Shown: one piece after another, positions 39,052 to 47,717 of the stretch
Position numbering within the stretch: position 1 is the first letter of the stretch
How the letters are laid out: the number at the start of each line of letters is the position of its first letter
Assembly (NCBI RefSeq): GCF_900129855.1
Contig: NZ_LT670819.1
Coordinates: forward strand, 3,100,001 to 3,164,000
DNA: 64,000 bases
Origin: Streptomyces sp. 3214.6
Lineage (GTDB): Bacteria; Actinomycetota; Actinomycetes; Streptomycetales; Streptomycetaceae
Direction of reading: 5' to 3'
Position numbers and translations under genes: made by a program
The notes under the pieces: generated by a model
Databases searched by the model: none
The model's input: the letters and a program-made list of their open reading frames with translations, nothing else
What the model was told of the DNA's origin: nothing

Positions 39052-39861
39052 TCAGTGGTGCTCGGCGAGCGCGCCCTGGATGTAGCTGGAGGACAGGAGG
39101 ATGAAGACGTAGGCCTGGAGGGCCTGGATGAACAGCTCGAAGACCGTCATCACGAGCACCATCAGGAACGAGACCGCCGAGTAGGCGATGCCGATGCCGT
39201 TGAGCAGGTACCAGGTTCCGATGGTGAAGATCAGGATCAGCACGTGGCCGGCGAACATGTTGGCGAAGAGCCGGACGGCGTGCGTGAAGGGCCGGATGAA
39301 CACGTTCGAGAGGAACTCGAAGAACATGACCATCGGGAACACGGGACCGAGCGAACGGTCGTACCCGGTGATGTTCTTGAAGCCGCCGACGAAGCCGTGG
39401 CGCTTGAACGTGATGCTCATCCACACGATGTAGACGAGCGCGGCGAGACCGGCCGGGAAGGCGATGACCGCCGTGGCCGGGAACTGGGCGACCGGGACGA
39501 TCGACCAGAGGTTCATGATCCAGATGAAGAAGAACAGCGAGAACATCAGCGGGACGTACTTCTCGCCCTCGCGCTTGCCGATCGTCTCGTAGACGACCCC
39601 GCGGCGTACGAAGTCGTAGCCGGCCTCGCCGATCATCTGGAGCTTGCCCGGAACCAGCTTCGGCTTGTTGAAGGCGGCCCAGAAGAATCCGATGACGAGG
39701 ACGGTGCTCACCAGCGAGAGCAGCATCGGCTTGTTGAATTCGATGCCGCCGACGGTGAAGAGCGGCTCGAACATGAACGAGTGCAGGCCGGGGGTCGGGA
39801 AACCGCACCCGTCGAAAATATGACAGTCGGTCTCGAAGGCGAGCGTCTTGGCGTTACTCAC
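39052..39861 (-). CDS. atpB: ATP synthase a subunit
   Basis: A 269-residue membrane subunit forming the proton half-channels. The essential arginine lies in FTHAVRLFANMFAGH and the last helix has FELFIQALQAYVFILLSS. The GTG at 39861 with AAGGAG 6 bases upstream is chosen; the frame is open for 12 more codons without a ribosome site. The 222 bases between atpI and atpB are long for this operon. Confidence 0.95.
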   Translation of the reverse strand: MSNAKTLAFETDCHIFDGCGFPTPGLHSFMFEPLFTVGGIEFNKPMLLSLVSTVLVIGFFWAAFNKPKLVPGKLQMIGEAGYDFVRRGVVYETIGKREGEKYVPLMFSLFFFIWIMNLWSIVPVAQFPATAVIAFPAGLAALVYIVWMSITFKRHGFVGGFKNITGYDRSLGPVFPMVMFFEFLSNVFIRPFTHAVRLFANMFAGHVLILIFTIGTWYLLNGIGIAYSAVSFLMVLVMTVFELFIQALQAYVFILLSSSYIQGALAEHH

Positions 39862-40083
39862 CGCGAGCTCCTTCAGCGTGGCGCATGGGTACGGCAACCT
39901 CGATGTGTCGGCGCGGCCTGCGACCGCGGGACGGCACTGGACTGGACTTGCGGATAAGGGGGCGGCGACTGGGCTCCGAACCGTGAGACGTCACAGGCAC
40001 GCTTGCCGCCCGCGCCAGCTCTGCCGCAGTTGTGGCGAGACCATAGCAAAAGAGCGGAAGTCCCTTTACACCGGCCCTACAGG

Positions 40084-40497
40084 TCACGACGACGTCCGAG
40101 CGGAATCCGGCTCGACGTAGAGGATCTTGGCTTTCATGTGCGAGCGCACCTGGGCCGCCATCCACACCAGGGTGGACGCGAGCAGCGTGAAGGCGAAGCA
40201 TTTCGGGTTGAAGGCCGAGGTCCCCTTGAACGTGATCAGCACGATCATCAGCAGCAGGATCTGGGTGGTGTAGAGCAACAGCCCCATCGACTGGAACAGA
40301 TGGGGAAGTTGGCGCGCGGTGCGCAGCAGCACCACCAGTCCGCCGCCCATGAACAGCAGCACGAGTACCGCGCCGAGGACGGCGCCGAGCGCTCCTTTGC
40401 CGCCGGCAACGGCGGCGCTCACCGCGACTCCCGCCGCACCCGCGAGCGCGGTGGGCAGGGCACAGTGCAGGAGCGTTCGTACGTCGTTGGACTGCAT
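40084..40497 (-). CDS. atpI: ATP synthase-associated membrane protein AtpI
   Basis: A 137-residue membrane protein with four hydrophobic segments (PTALAGAAGVAVSAAVAG, AVLGAVLVLLFMGGGLVV, LLYTTQILLLMIVLITF and the last near FAFTLLASTLVWMAA). AtpI helps c-ring assembly in some bacteria. It ends with KAKILYVEPDS, as typical in Streptomyces. The ATG at 40497 has GGAG 8 bases before it; an upstream ATG at 40536 with TACGCT 5 bases ahead could be a leaderless start, adding 13 residues. First gene of the atp operon. Confidence 0.9.
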   Translation of the reverse strand: MQSNDVRTLLHCALPTALAGAAGVAVSAAVAGGKGALGAVLGAVLVLLFMGGGLVVLLRTARQLPHLFQSMGLLLYTTQILLLMIVLITFKGTSAFNPKCFAFTLLASTLVWMAAQVRSHMKAKILYVEPDSARTSS

Positions 40498-40799
40498 GGC
40501 GGCAACTCCGCATTCAAGGGGGGCAGGTGTCGTCATGGACGAGCGTAGTCCCGGCCCGAAGGGCGAGAGACCTCACGCCACCTCGCTCCGAAAGACCGTC
40601 GTACTGCGGCCCTTCGGCTCTATCCGGGGGTTCTCGTGAACCGTATCACAAACTATTTGATGAGGTCTTTACCTGGAAGGTGTGCCCGGTGTCACACATG
40701 AGAGTGACAGTGCGCGTCCGTGCGGAAACCGGGGGAGGTTGTCTGCTAATGGGGGACTTTGCCCTCTCCCGCTTCTCCCACGAGTTGGCAATGCTCTAG
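40498..40799. other. Intergenic region with the expected atp promoter
   Basis: About 300 bases between atpI and the end of the WecA-like gene. Both neighbours read on the minus strand, so the atp promoter and the upstream terminator should be here. The stretch 40634-40675 (ATCACAAACTATTTGATGAG inside it) is notably AT-rich. I cannot assign hexamers with confidence. Confidence 0.5.
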
Positions 40800-42161
40800 T
40801 CAGATTCTTACCTTGGAGCTGCGGCGGCCACCGATCGCGGTCGCCCCGTTGACCCTCGCCACACCCACCCCGACCGGCGTCTGCTGCTCCTGCGCTGCCT
40901 GCTCGTGTTCCTTCTCTTCTTCCTTCTCCGGCGCCTCTGCGACGGCGGCCGGAGCGGGCGCGGGCTGCTCCTGCGCGGCGACCACGGCGGCACGACGGCG
41001 TCGGTAGCGCGGCGGGACGAAGGCCTCGGCCCAGCGCGGCGCACGCGGCGTGAAGCGCGGCAGCAGAAGCAGCGCCAGCCCGATCGCACTGAGGAACACC
41101 ACACCCAGCACGATCCACATGGAAGCCGAGTTGACCGAGTAGGCGAGCGCCCCGAACCCGATCAACGCCGACCAGAAGTACATGATCAGCACCGCGCGGC
41201 TGTGCGAGTGGCCGATCTCCAGCAGCCGGTGGTGCAGATGCCCGCGGTCCGCCGCGAACGGCGACTTGCCGCGCCAGGTGCGGCGCACGATCGCCAGGAT
41301 CAGGTCGGCGGCCGGGATCGCGATGATCGTCAGCGGCATCAGCAGCGGGATGTAGACCGGCACCATCTGATGGACCGCGTTGCGCTCGGAACCGGAGAAC
41401 AGCTTCATCACATCGGGGTCGACCTGGCCCGTCACGGAGATCGCGCCCGCGGCCAGCACCAGCCCGATCAGCATCGAACCCGAGTCGCCCATGAAGATCC
41501 GCGCCGGATGCATGTTGTGCGGCAGGAAGCCCAGACACATCCCCATCAGGATCGCCGCGAACAGCGTCGCCGGGGCGGCGGCCTCGATGCCGTACGAGTA
41601 CCAGATGCGGTAGGCGTACATGAAGAACGCGGCCGCCGCGATGCACACCATGCCGGCGGCGAGACCGTCGAGGCCGTCGACGAAGTTGACCGCGTTGATG
41701 GTGATGACGACCAGGGCCACCGTGAGCAGGGTGCCCTGCCACTGGGTCAGCGCGACCGTGCCCACGGTCGGGATCGGCAGCCACAGGATCGTCAGACCCT
41801 GCATCACCATCACACCCGCGGCGATCATCTGCGCGCCCAGCTTGATCAGGGCGTCGATCTCGAACTTGTCGTCCAGGACGCCGATCAGCCAGATCAGCGC
41901 GGCCCCCGAGAGCAGGGCGCGCGGCTCGTTCGACTTCTCGAAGACCTCGTTGAGGTTGTTGAGATGGTCGGCGACCAGCAGACCGGCGCACAGACCGAAG
42001 AACATGGCGATCCCGCCGAGCCGCGGAGTCGGTTCCCGGTGCACGTCACGGGCCCTGATCTCCGGCATCGCTCCGGCCACGATCGCGAACTTCCGTACCG
42101 GCCCGGTCAGCAGATACGTCACCGCGGCCGTGATGCAGAGCGTCAGCAGGTATTCACGCAC
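40800..42161 (-). CDS. Undecaprenyl-phosphate N-acetylglucosaminyl-1-phosphate transferase (WecA/TagO type)
   Basis: A 453-residue member of the MraY/WecA family that starts lipid-linked glycan (teichoic acid or arabinogalactan-like) synthesis. Signature motifs in order: REPTPRLGGIAMFFG, NAVNFVDGLDGLAAG with the catalytic aspartates, FMGDSGSMLIGLVLA and DRGHLHHRLLEIGHSH. About ten membrane helices; a cytoplasmic tail of about 90 residues is Ala/Glu/Pro-rich. The GTG at 42161 has GGGGAAG before it and gives MREYLLTLC, the family-like start. Confidence 0.9.
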   Translation of the reverse strand: MREYLLTLCITAAVTYLLTGPVRKFAIVAGAMPEIRARDVHREPTPRLGGIAMFFGLCAGLLVADHLNNLNEVFEKSNEPRALLSGAALIWLIGVLDDKFEIDALIKLGAQMIAAGVMVMQGLTILWLPIPTVGTVALTQWQGTLLTVALVVITINAVNFVDGLDGLAAGMVCIAAAAFFMYAYRIWYSYGIEAAAPATLFAAILMGMCLGFLPHNMHPARIFMGDSGSMLIGLVLAAGAISVTGQVDPDVMKLFSGSERNAVHQMVPVYIPLLMPLTIIAIPAADLILAIVRRTWRGKSPFAADRGHLHHRLLEIGHSHSRAVLIMYFWSALIGFGALAYSVNSASMWIVLGVVFLSAIGLALLLLPRFTPRAPRWAEAFVPPRYRRRRAAVVAAQEQPAPAPAAVAEAPEKEEEKEHEQAAQEQQTPVGVGVARVNGATAIGGRRSSKVRI

Positions 42162-42335
42162 AGGCTTCCCCACAGGTCTCGCTGGCCATCTCAGTCCCAC
42201 ACCCTAGCGATCGACTCCTACACGGCGCATATGTGTGAGGACTTCCGGGTAGTGACGATGGTTTCACGTGAGGCTGTGCGAAGCGGCGTACGGGGGGTGC
42301 GCCCCAGGGTGTGCACGGGGCGCGCCTACCCCGGT

Positions 42336-43574
42336 TCAGCCCGGATACGGCGGAAACGCCAGGCTCAGCTCGCGCACTTCGTCGCGGGCCTTCTTCCCCT
42401 CGATCTCCTCCCGCAGCACCCCCGCCAGCAGCGCCGCGACCCGGGTCATCTCCTGCTCCCCCATACCCTGCGTGGTCACCGCGGCGGTGCCCAGACGCAG
42501 GCCACGGGCGTGATCGTGCGGCAGCGCGCAGCAGTCCAGGACCATTCCGGCAGCCGCGAGCAGACCCCGCGCCACGCGCCCGTCGACCCCGAGGGGCGCC
42601 GGGTCGGCGGTGATGAGATGGGTGTCGGTCCCGCCGGTCGTGACGACCAGCCCCTCTCCCTCCAAGGCGGCCGCGAGAGCCCTCGCGTTGGCGACCACCT
42701 GATGGGCGTACGCCGAGAACGCCGGGGTTGCCGCCTCGCCGAACGCGACCGCCTTCGCGGCGATCGTGTGCATCTGCGCGCCGCCCTGCGTGAACGGGAA
42801 CACGGCCCGGTCGACCCGTTCGGCGAGCTCACTCCCGCAGAGGATCATCCCGCCGCGCGGCCCCCGCAGCACCTTGTGCGTGGTGGCGCACACGATGTCG
42901 GCGTACGGCACCGGGCTGGGCGCCGCTCCCCCGGCGACCAGGCCGATGGGGTGGGCGGCGTCGGCGATGAGATAGGCGCCGACCTCGTCGGCCACCTCCC
43001 GGAAGAAGGCGTGGTCGAGATGGCGCGGGTAGGCGATGGAGCCGCACACGATCGCCTTGGGCCGATGGCTGCGGGCCAGCGTGCGCACCTGTTCGTGGTC
43101 GATGAGCCCGGTCTCCGCGTCCACCCCGTAGGGCACGAAGTCGAACCAGCGCCCGGAGAAGTTCGCCGGCGAACCGTGCGTGAGATGACCGCCGTAGGGC
43201 AGCCCGAGCGCGAGGACGGTGTCGCCGGGCCGCAGCAGCGCCGCGTAGGCGGCCAGCACGGCCGAGGAGCCCGAGTGGGCCTGGACGTTGGCGTGTTCGG
43301 CGCCGAACAGCGCCTTGGCGCGGTCCACGGCGATGCGCTCGGCGACGTCCACGATCTCGCAGCCGCCGTGGTAGCGGGCCCCCGGATACCCCTCCGCGTA
43401 CTTGTTGGCGAGGGTCGAGCCGAGGGCGGCCAGCACCGCGGGCGAGCTGAAGTTCTCCGCGGCGACCAACTGCAGCGTCGTCGCCTGCCGCTCCCGTTCC
43501 CCGAGCAGGATCTCGGCCAGCTCGGGGTCCTGCCGGCGCAGGACATCGGCCTCGGGGACATGGGTGACCGACAT
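42336..43574 (-). CDS. glyA: Serine hydroxymethyltransferase
   Basis: A 412-residue PLP enzyme converting serine and tetrahydrofolate to glycine and methylene-THF. The PLP lysine is in CATTHKVLRGPRGG; other motifs are LVAAENFSSPAVL, KYAEGYPGARYHGG and ADAAHPIGLVAGG. It is somewhat divergent from the main SHMT (KVLRG where KTLRG is usual). GGAG stands 6 bases before the ATG at 43574. Confidence 0.93.
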   Translation of the reverse strand: MSVTHVPEADVLRRQDPELAEILLGERERQATTLQLVAAENFSSPAVLAALGSTLANKYAEGYPGARYHGGCEIVDVAERIAVDRAKALFGAEHANVQAHSGSSAVLAAYAALLRPGDTVLALGLPYGGHLTHGSPANFSGRWFDFVPYGVDAETGLIDHEQVRTLARSHRPKAIVCGSIAYPRHLDHAFFREVADEVGAYLIADAAHPIGLVAGGAAPSPVPYADIVCATTHKVLRGPRGGMILCGSELAERVDRAVFPFTQGGAQMHTIAAKAVAFGEAATPAFSAYAHQVVANARALAAALEGEGLVVTTGGTDTHLITADPAPLGVDGRVARGLLAAAGMVLDCCALPHDHARGLRLGTAAVTTQGMGEQEMTRVAALLAGVLREEIEGKKARDEVRELSLAFPPYPG

Positions 43575-43643
43575 ATGACACTCCGGGCGTCGACGGTGAC
43601 GTACGTCCAATGTAGGCCCGGGGAGGACAGGGTGCGCGGCTTG

Positions 43644-43690
43644 TTACATCCGAGCGGGTGCTCCCGTCAGCGCCGTCACCACCGGGACCC
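43644..43690 (-). repeat. Duplicated copy of the phosphatase gene 3' end
   Basis: The frame ends VPVVTALTGAPARM and a stop, paralleling DPVVTALTGVPARA at the end of the gene at 43787. The DNA shares about 27 of 33 positions (43658-43690 against 43800-43832). Only the last 13 or so codons are duplicated, 140 bases downstream of the true end. Confidence 0.7.
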
Positions 43691-43786
43691 ATCTCCCAAC
43701 GCACCCCTCGCACCGCTCGGCCCCAGCGGGCCTCCCGGGCAGCGGGCCGCTGCGGCGGCCTCCGACCGCCGACTCCACCCACGCCC

Positions 43787-44464
43787 TCAAGCCCGCGCCG
43801 GCACTCCGGTCAGTGCTGTCACCACCGGGTCCAGGGCCTGGTGTATTTCGTCGCCGATCGAGCGGAAGAAGGGGAGGGGGGCGCCGTAGGGGTCGTAGAC
43901 CTCGTCCGCTTCCAGGGTGGGGGCCAGGAGCCACCCGCGTAGCGCGGCCGCCGCGCGGACCAGGGCACGGGCGCGCATCACCACGCCCTCGTCGAGCGGG
44001 GGCAGCGTGGCGGGGTCGATGGCGTTCACCAGGCGGGTGAACTCCTTGAGGGTGAAGGTGCGCAGGCCCGCCGAGTGGCCCATGGAGATGACCTGGGCGC
44101 GGTGGTCACGAGTCGCCGTCAGGACCAGATCGGCCATGATGACGTGCTCGTCGAGGAGCTCGCGGCCGGTGAACCCGGTCGCGTCCGCGCCGAAGTCGGC
44201 CAGCACGGTCTCCGCGTTGGCCTCCATCGGCGCGCCCTCATGGCCCCAGGTGCCCGCGCTCTCCACGATCAGCCCGCCGCCCAGCACCCCGAGTCGCTGC
44301 GACACGAAATGCCTGGTCAGCCGCTCGGTGATCGGCGAGCGGCAGACGTTGCCGGTGCTGACGTGGAGGATGCGGAAGGTGTCGCGCGGAAACCCGAACG
44401 TCGTCGTCTGTTCCGCGGCACGTTCCCCGTTGCCTATGCCACGCCCCGCGTCAGGGGCTGTCAA
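43787..44464 (-). CDS. Low-molecular-weight phosphatase-like protein lacking the catalytic Cys
   Basis: A 225-residue protein with the LMW tyrosine phosphatase/arsenate reductase fold. The P-loop, normally C-x5-R as in VCTGNTCRS, reads HVSTGNVCRSP: serine replaces the nucleophilic cysteine, while the arginine, the second cysteine and the later DP acid motif (VYDPYGAP) remain. It is therefore probably not a classical phosphatase. The N-terminal 30 residues are disordered. TTG start with GAGGTGG 4 bases upstream, overlapping the tsaC stop. Confidence 0.83.
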   Translation of the reverse strand: MTAPDAGRGIGNGERAAEQTTTFGFPRDTFRILHVSTGNVCRSPITERLTRHFVSQRLGVLGGGLIVESAGTWGHEGAPMEANAETVLADFGADATGFTGRELLDEHVIMADLVLTATRDHRAQVISMGHSAGLRTFTLKEFTRLVNAIDPATLPPLDEGVVMRARALVRAAAALRGWLLAPTLEADEVYDPYGAPLPFFRSIGDEIHQALDPVVTALTGVPARA

Positions 44465-45108
44465 TTCGCCACCTCGAGGTCGGGTACGACCTTGCGCAGC
44501 TCGTCCGCGGAAATCGCGCCCGCACGCAGCAGCAGCGGCACCTCACGGCTGACGTCGACGATCGACGACGGGACGTTGCCCGGGGTCGGGCCGCCGTCGA
44601 GGTACACGGAGACGGAGTCGCCGAGCATCTCCTGCGCGTAGTCGCAGTTCTCCGGCGCCGGGTGGCCGGTGAGGTTGGCGGAGGACACCGCCATCGGGCC
44701 GACCTCCGTCAGCAGCTCGAGGGCGACCGGGTGCAGTGGCATGCGCACGGCGACCGTGCCACGGGTGTCGCCGAGGTCCCACTGCAGGGACGGCTGGTGC
44801 TTGGCGACGAGCGTCAAAGCGCCCGGCCAGAACGCGTCGACGAGCTCCCAGGCCAGCTCGGAGAAGTCCGTGACGAGGCCATGCAGCGTGTTCGGGGAGC
44901 CGATGAGGACGGGGGTGGGCATGTTGCGGCCCCGGCCCTTGGCCTCCAGCAGGTCGGCGACGGCCTCCGAGGAGAACGCGTCGGCGCCGATGCCGTACAC
45001 CGTGTCGGTCGGGAGGACCACGAGCTCGCCACGGCGGACGGCGGAGGCTGCCTCGCGAAGACCGGTCACGCGGTCGGTCGCGTCGTTGGTGTCGTATCGC
45101 CGTGCCAT
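44461..45108 (-). CDS. tsaC: L-threonylcarbamoyladenylate synthase (TsaC/Sua5)
   Basis: A 215-residue YrdC-fold enzyme that makes threonylcarbamoyl-AMP for t6A modification of tRNAs. The motif order is LVVLPTDTVYGIGADAFS, KGRGRNMPTPVLIGS, FWPGALTLVAK, VAVRMPLHPVALELL and VSSANLTGHP. The ribosome site GAGGAGG lies within the end of the preceding 18-codon frame. It is coupled to the phosphatase-like gene. Confidence 0.93.
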   Translation of the reverse strand: MARRYDTNDATDRVTGLREAASAVRRGELVVLPTDTVYGIGADAFSSEAVADLLEAKGRGRNMPTPVLIGSPNTLHGLVTDFSELAWELVDAFWPGALTLVAKHQPSLQWDLGDTRGTVAVRMPLHPVALELLTEVGPMAVSSANLTGHPAPENCDYAQEMLGDSVSVYLDGGPTPGNVPSSIVDVSREVPLLLRAGAISADELRKVVPDLEVAN

Positions 45109-45165
45109 TTAGCGAGCCTCCTCGTACACGTACTGCTGCGGGTCGAACGTATGGGGCGCGCTCAC
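45109..45165 (-). CDS. Possible 18-residue coupled small protein
   Basis: A frame with GTG at 45165 overlaps the prmC stop (GTGA) and ends with TAA directly abutting the tsaC ATG, coding for MSAPHTFDPQQYVYEEAR. It exactly fills the gap between prmC and tsaC. It either encodes a real micropeptide or keeps ribosomes moving into tsaC, whose ribosome site lies in its last codons. No known family. Confidence 0.4.
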   Translation of the reverse strand: MSAPHTFDPQQYVYEEAR

Positions 45166-46007
45166 GGCATCGCCCTGCGGGCGGTGGCGAAGCGCGGACG
45201 GTTGTTGAGGTCGGGGTGGTCGGCCGCGTCGGCCCAGCCCCGCTCCTCGGTGAAGATCCACGGCACCTGGCCGCCCTGTGTGTCGGCGTGCTCGATGACA
45301 ACGACGCCGCCCGGGCGCAGCAGCCGGTGCGCGGTGCGCTCGATGCCGCGGATCAGGTCGAGGCCGTCCTCGCCCGAGAACAGGGCGAGTTCGGGATCGT
45401 AGTCCCGGGCCTCCGGCGCCACGTACTCCCATTCCGTGAGCGGGATGTACGGAGGGTTGGAGATGACCAGGTCGACCTGGCCGTCGAGGTCGTGGAAGGC
45501 GTCCAGGGCGTCTCCCTGACGCAGGTCGACCCTGGACCCCTCCATGTTCTTCCGCGTCCAGCGCAGGGCGTCCTCGGACAGCTCCACGGCGTGCACACGC
45601 GAGCGCGGCACCTCCTGGGCGAGAGCGAGCGCGATGGCGCCGCTGCCGGTGCACAGGTCGACGATGCGGGGCTCGACGACGTCCATGGCGCGCACGGCGT
45701 CTATGGCCCAGCCGACCACGGACTCGGTCTCGGGGCGCGGTACGAAGACCCCGGGCCCGACCTGAAGCTCCAGATACCGGAAGAAGGCCCGCCCGGTGAT
45801 GTGCTGCAGCGGCTCGCGCTGCTCACGCCGGGCGATGACCTCCCAGTAGCGGGCGTCGAAGTCGGAGTTCTTCACGGAGTGGAGTTCACCGCGCTTCACG
45901 CCGTGCACGAACGCGGCGAGCTCCTCCGCGTCGTTGCGCGGCGAGGGCACGCCGGCGTCGGCCAGCCGCTGGGTGGCCTGGGCCACCTCTGCGAGCAGCA
46001 GGTTCAC
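45162..46007 (-). CDS. prmC: Release factor glutamine methyltransferase
   Basis: A 281-residue SAM-dependent enzyme that methylates the GGQ glutamine of release factors. Motif I VDLCTGSGAIALALA (about 120) and the catalytic NPPYIPLTEWE (about 190) are intact; the N-terminal helical domain has the PRPETE substrate motif (VFVPRPETE). It sits after prfA, whose product is its substrate. GTG start at 46007. Confidence 0.95.
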   Translation of the reverse strand: MNLLLAEVAQATQRLADAGVPSPRNDAEELAAFVHGVKRGELHSVKNSDFDARYWEVIARREQREPLQHITGRAFFRYLELQVGPGVFVPRPETESVVGWAIDAVRAMDVVEPRIVDLCTGSGAIALALAQEVPRSRVHAVELSEDALRWTRKNMEGSRVDLRQGDALDAFHDLDGQVDLVISNPPYIPLTEWEYVAPEARDYDPELALFSGEDGLDLIRGIERTAHRLLRPGGVVVIEHADTQGGQVPWIFTEERGWADAADHPDLNNRPRFATARRAMP

Positions 46008-46052
46008 GCAAGTCCTCCGTGTCGTACTCGTCGTGCGTACGTCCTACAACGC

Positions 46053-47129
46053 TTACGCGGCTGCGAGCTTGGCGGCCGAGTCCGCGTCGACGCAGGCCTG
46101 GATCACCGCGTCGAGATCGCCGTCCAGGACCTGGTCCAGGTTGTACGACTTGAAGCCGACCCGGTGGTCGGAGATGCGGTTCTCCGGGAAGTTGTACGTG
46201 CGGATCTTCTCGGAGCGGTCGACCGTGCGGACCTGGCTGCGGCGGGCGTCGGCGGCCTCCCGCTCCGCTTCCTCCTGCGCCGCTGCGAGCAGCCTGGAGC
46301 GCAGGATACGCATCGCCTGCTCCTTGTTCTGCAGCTGACTCTTCTCGTTCTGGCAGGAGGCGACGACTCCGGTCGGAATGTGCGTGATGCGCACGGCGGA
46401 GTCGGTGGTGTTGACGGACTGCCCGCCGGGGCCGGAGGACCGGTAGACGTCGATGCGCAGATCGTTGGCATTGATCTCGACGTCGACCTCCTCGGCCTCG
46501 GGCGTCACGAGCACACCGGCGGCGGAGGTGTGGATCCGGCCCTGGGACTCGGTCGCGGGCACCCGCTGCACCCGGTGCACGCCGCCCTCGTACTTGAGCC
46601 GCGCCCACACGCCCTGTCCGGGCTCGGTCGCGCCCTGACCGCCCTTGGTCTTCACCGCGACCTGGACGTCCTTGTAGCCGCCCAGCTCGGACTCGGTGGC
46701 GTCGATGATCTCGGTCTTCCAGCCGACGCGCTCGGCGTAGCGGAGATACATGCGCAGCAGGTCGCCCGCGAACAGAGCGGACTCGTCGCCGCCGGCGCCG
46801 GCCTTGATCTCCAGGATGACGTCCTTGTCGTCGGACGGGTCCCGGGGCACGAGCAGCAGCCGCAGCTTCTCGGTCAGCTCCTCGCGCTGCTTCTCCAACT
46901 CCTTGACCTCGGCGGCGAAGTCGGGGTCGTCGGCGATGAACTCGCGGGCGGTCTCGATGTCGTCGCCGGTCTGCTTCCAGGAGCGGTACGTGCCGACGAT
47001 GGGGGTCAGCTCGGCGTAGCGCTTGTTCAGCTTGCGCGCGTTGGCCTGGTCGGCGAAGACCGACGGGTCGGCGAGCTTCTTCTCCAGGTCGGCGTGCTCA
47101 CCGAGCAGTTCCTCGACGGCCTCGAACAT
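46053..47129 (-). CDS. prfA: Peptide chain release factor 1
   Basis: A 358-residue class I release factor. The stop-codon motif PAT is in [13 protein letters not shown] and the GGQ motif in [14 protein letters not shown]; coiled N-terminal domain and C-terminal domain are complete. AGGAG lies 7 bases before the ATG at 47129. It follows rpmE by 106 bases on the same strand. Confidence 0.97.
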   Translation of the reverse strand: MFEAVEELLGEHADLEKKLADPSVFADQANARKLNKRYAELTPIVGTYRSWKQTGDDIETAREFIADDPDFAAEVKELEKQREELTEKLRLLLVPRDPSDDKDVILEIKAGAGGDESALFAGDLLRMYLRYAERVGWKTEIIDATESELGGYKDVQVAVKTKGGQGATEPGQGVWARLKYEGGVHRVQRVPATESQGRIHTSAAGVLVTPEAEEVDVEINANDLRIDVYRSSGPGGQSVNTTDSAVRITHIPTGVVASCQNEKSQLQNKEQAMRILRSRLLAAAQEEAEREAADARRSQVRTVDRSEKIRTYNFPENRISDHRVGFKSYNLDQVLDGDLDAVIQACVDADSAAKLAAA

Positions 47130-47235
47130 GGTGGGCTCCTGATGACGTACGTGGGGGAAGGGCGGGCGACCAAAAACGCCGGTCCCGGTGTGCCCCTGGG
47201 CGGGGACACGACCGTGGACCGGCGCTTGGGGCTCG

Positions 47236-47460
47236 CTACTTCTTGGAGCCTGCGGCGGCCTTGCCGAAGCGGGCCTCGAAGCGGGCCACACGGCCACCGG
47301 TGTCGAGGATCTTCTGCTTGCCCGTGTAGAACGGGTGGCACTCGGAGCAGACGTCGGCGCGGATGGCTCCGCTCTCGATCGTGCTACGGGTGGTGAACGA
47401 GGCGCCACAGGTGCAGCTGACCTGCGTCTCGACGTACTCGGGGTGGATGTCGCGCTTCAA
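47236..47460 (-). CDS. rpmE: Ribosomal protein L31, zinc-binding form
   Basis: A 74-residue L31 with its four zinc cysteines: C16 and C18 in CTCGASF, C37 and C40 in [10 protein letters not shown]. This cysteine-containing form is the one replaced by a cysteine-free paralogue under zinc limitation. AGGAG lies near the ATG. A SigR promoter lies about 105 bases upstream, linking its expression to thiol-oxidative stress, as known for rpmE in S. coelicolor. Confidence 0.96.
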   Translation of the reverse strand: MKRDIHPEYVETQVSCTCGASFTTRSTIESGAIRADVCSECHPFYTGKQKILDTGGRVARFEARFGKAAAGSKK

Positions 47461-47564
47461 GGTGTCTCCTAGTTTCGGGAGGGCGCCGGGTCGCTGCCGC
47501 GGGATACGACAAACGTGAACCGGAGCCGACGTACCAGTCTGCCAGCACTGGCCGCATCCCCCAA

Positions 47565-47590
47565 AACCGGGGCGGGTCCCGGGGTATTCC
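47565..47590 (-). promoter_or_regulatory. SigR-type promoter of rpmE
   Basis: On the minus strand GGAAT (47590-47586) is followed after exactly 18 bases by GTT (47567-47565), the SigR consensus. It is in the correct orientation, about 105 bases before the rpmE ATG. Confidence 0.87.
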
Positions 47591-47677
47591 TGGGTGGATC
47601 CCCGAACCGGCGGATGCCCTGACGTCTGGGATACCTTCGCGCACCGCGGGCAAGCTGGGGTGCCAACGGCTCAAGCG

Positions 47678-47714
47678 CGTGGGCGCGGCCCCGTTTGGAG
47701 GTCCCACGCCCACG
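47678..47714 (-). terminator. Hairpin after the lipoprotein gene
   Basis: CGTGGGC pairs with GCCCACG around a 23-base loop, starting 3 bases after the lipoprotein stop. Stem quality is moderate. Confidence 0.45.
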
Positions 47715-47717
47715 ATG

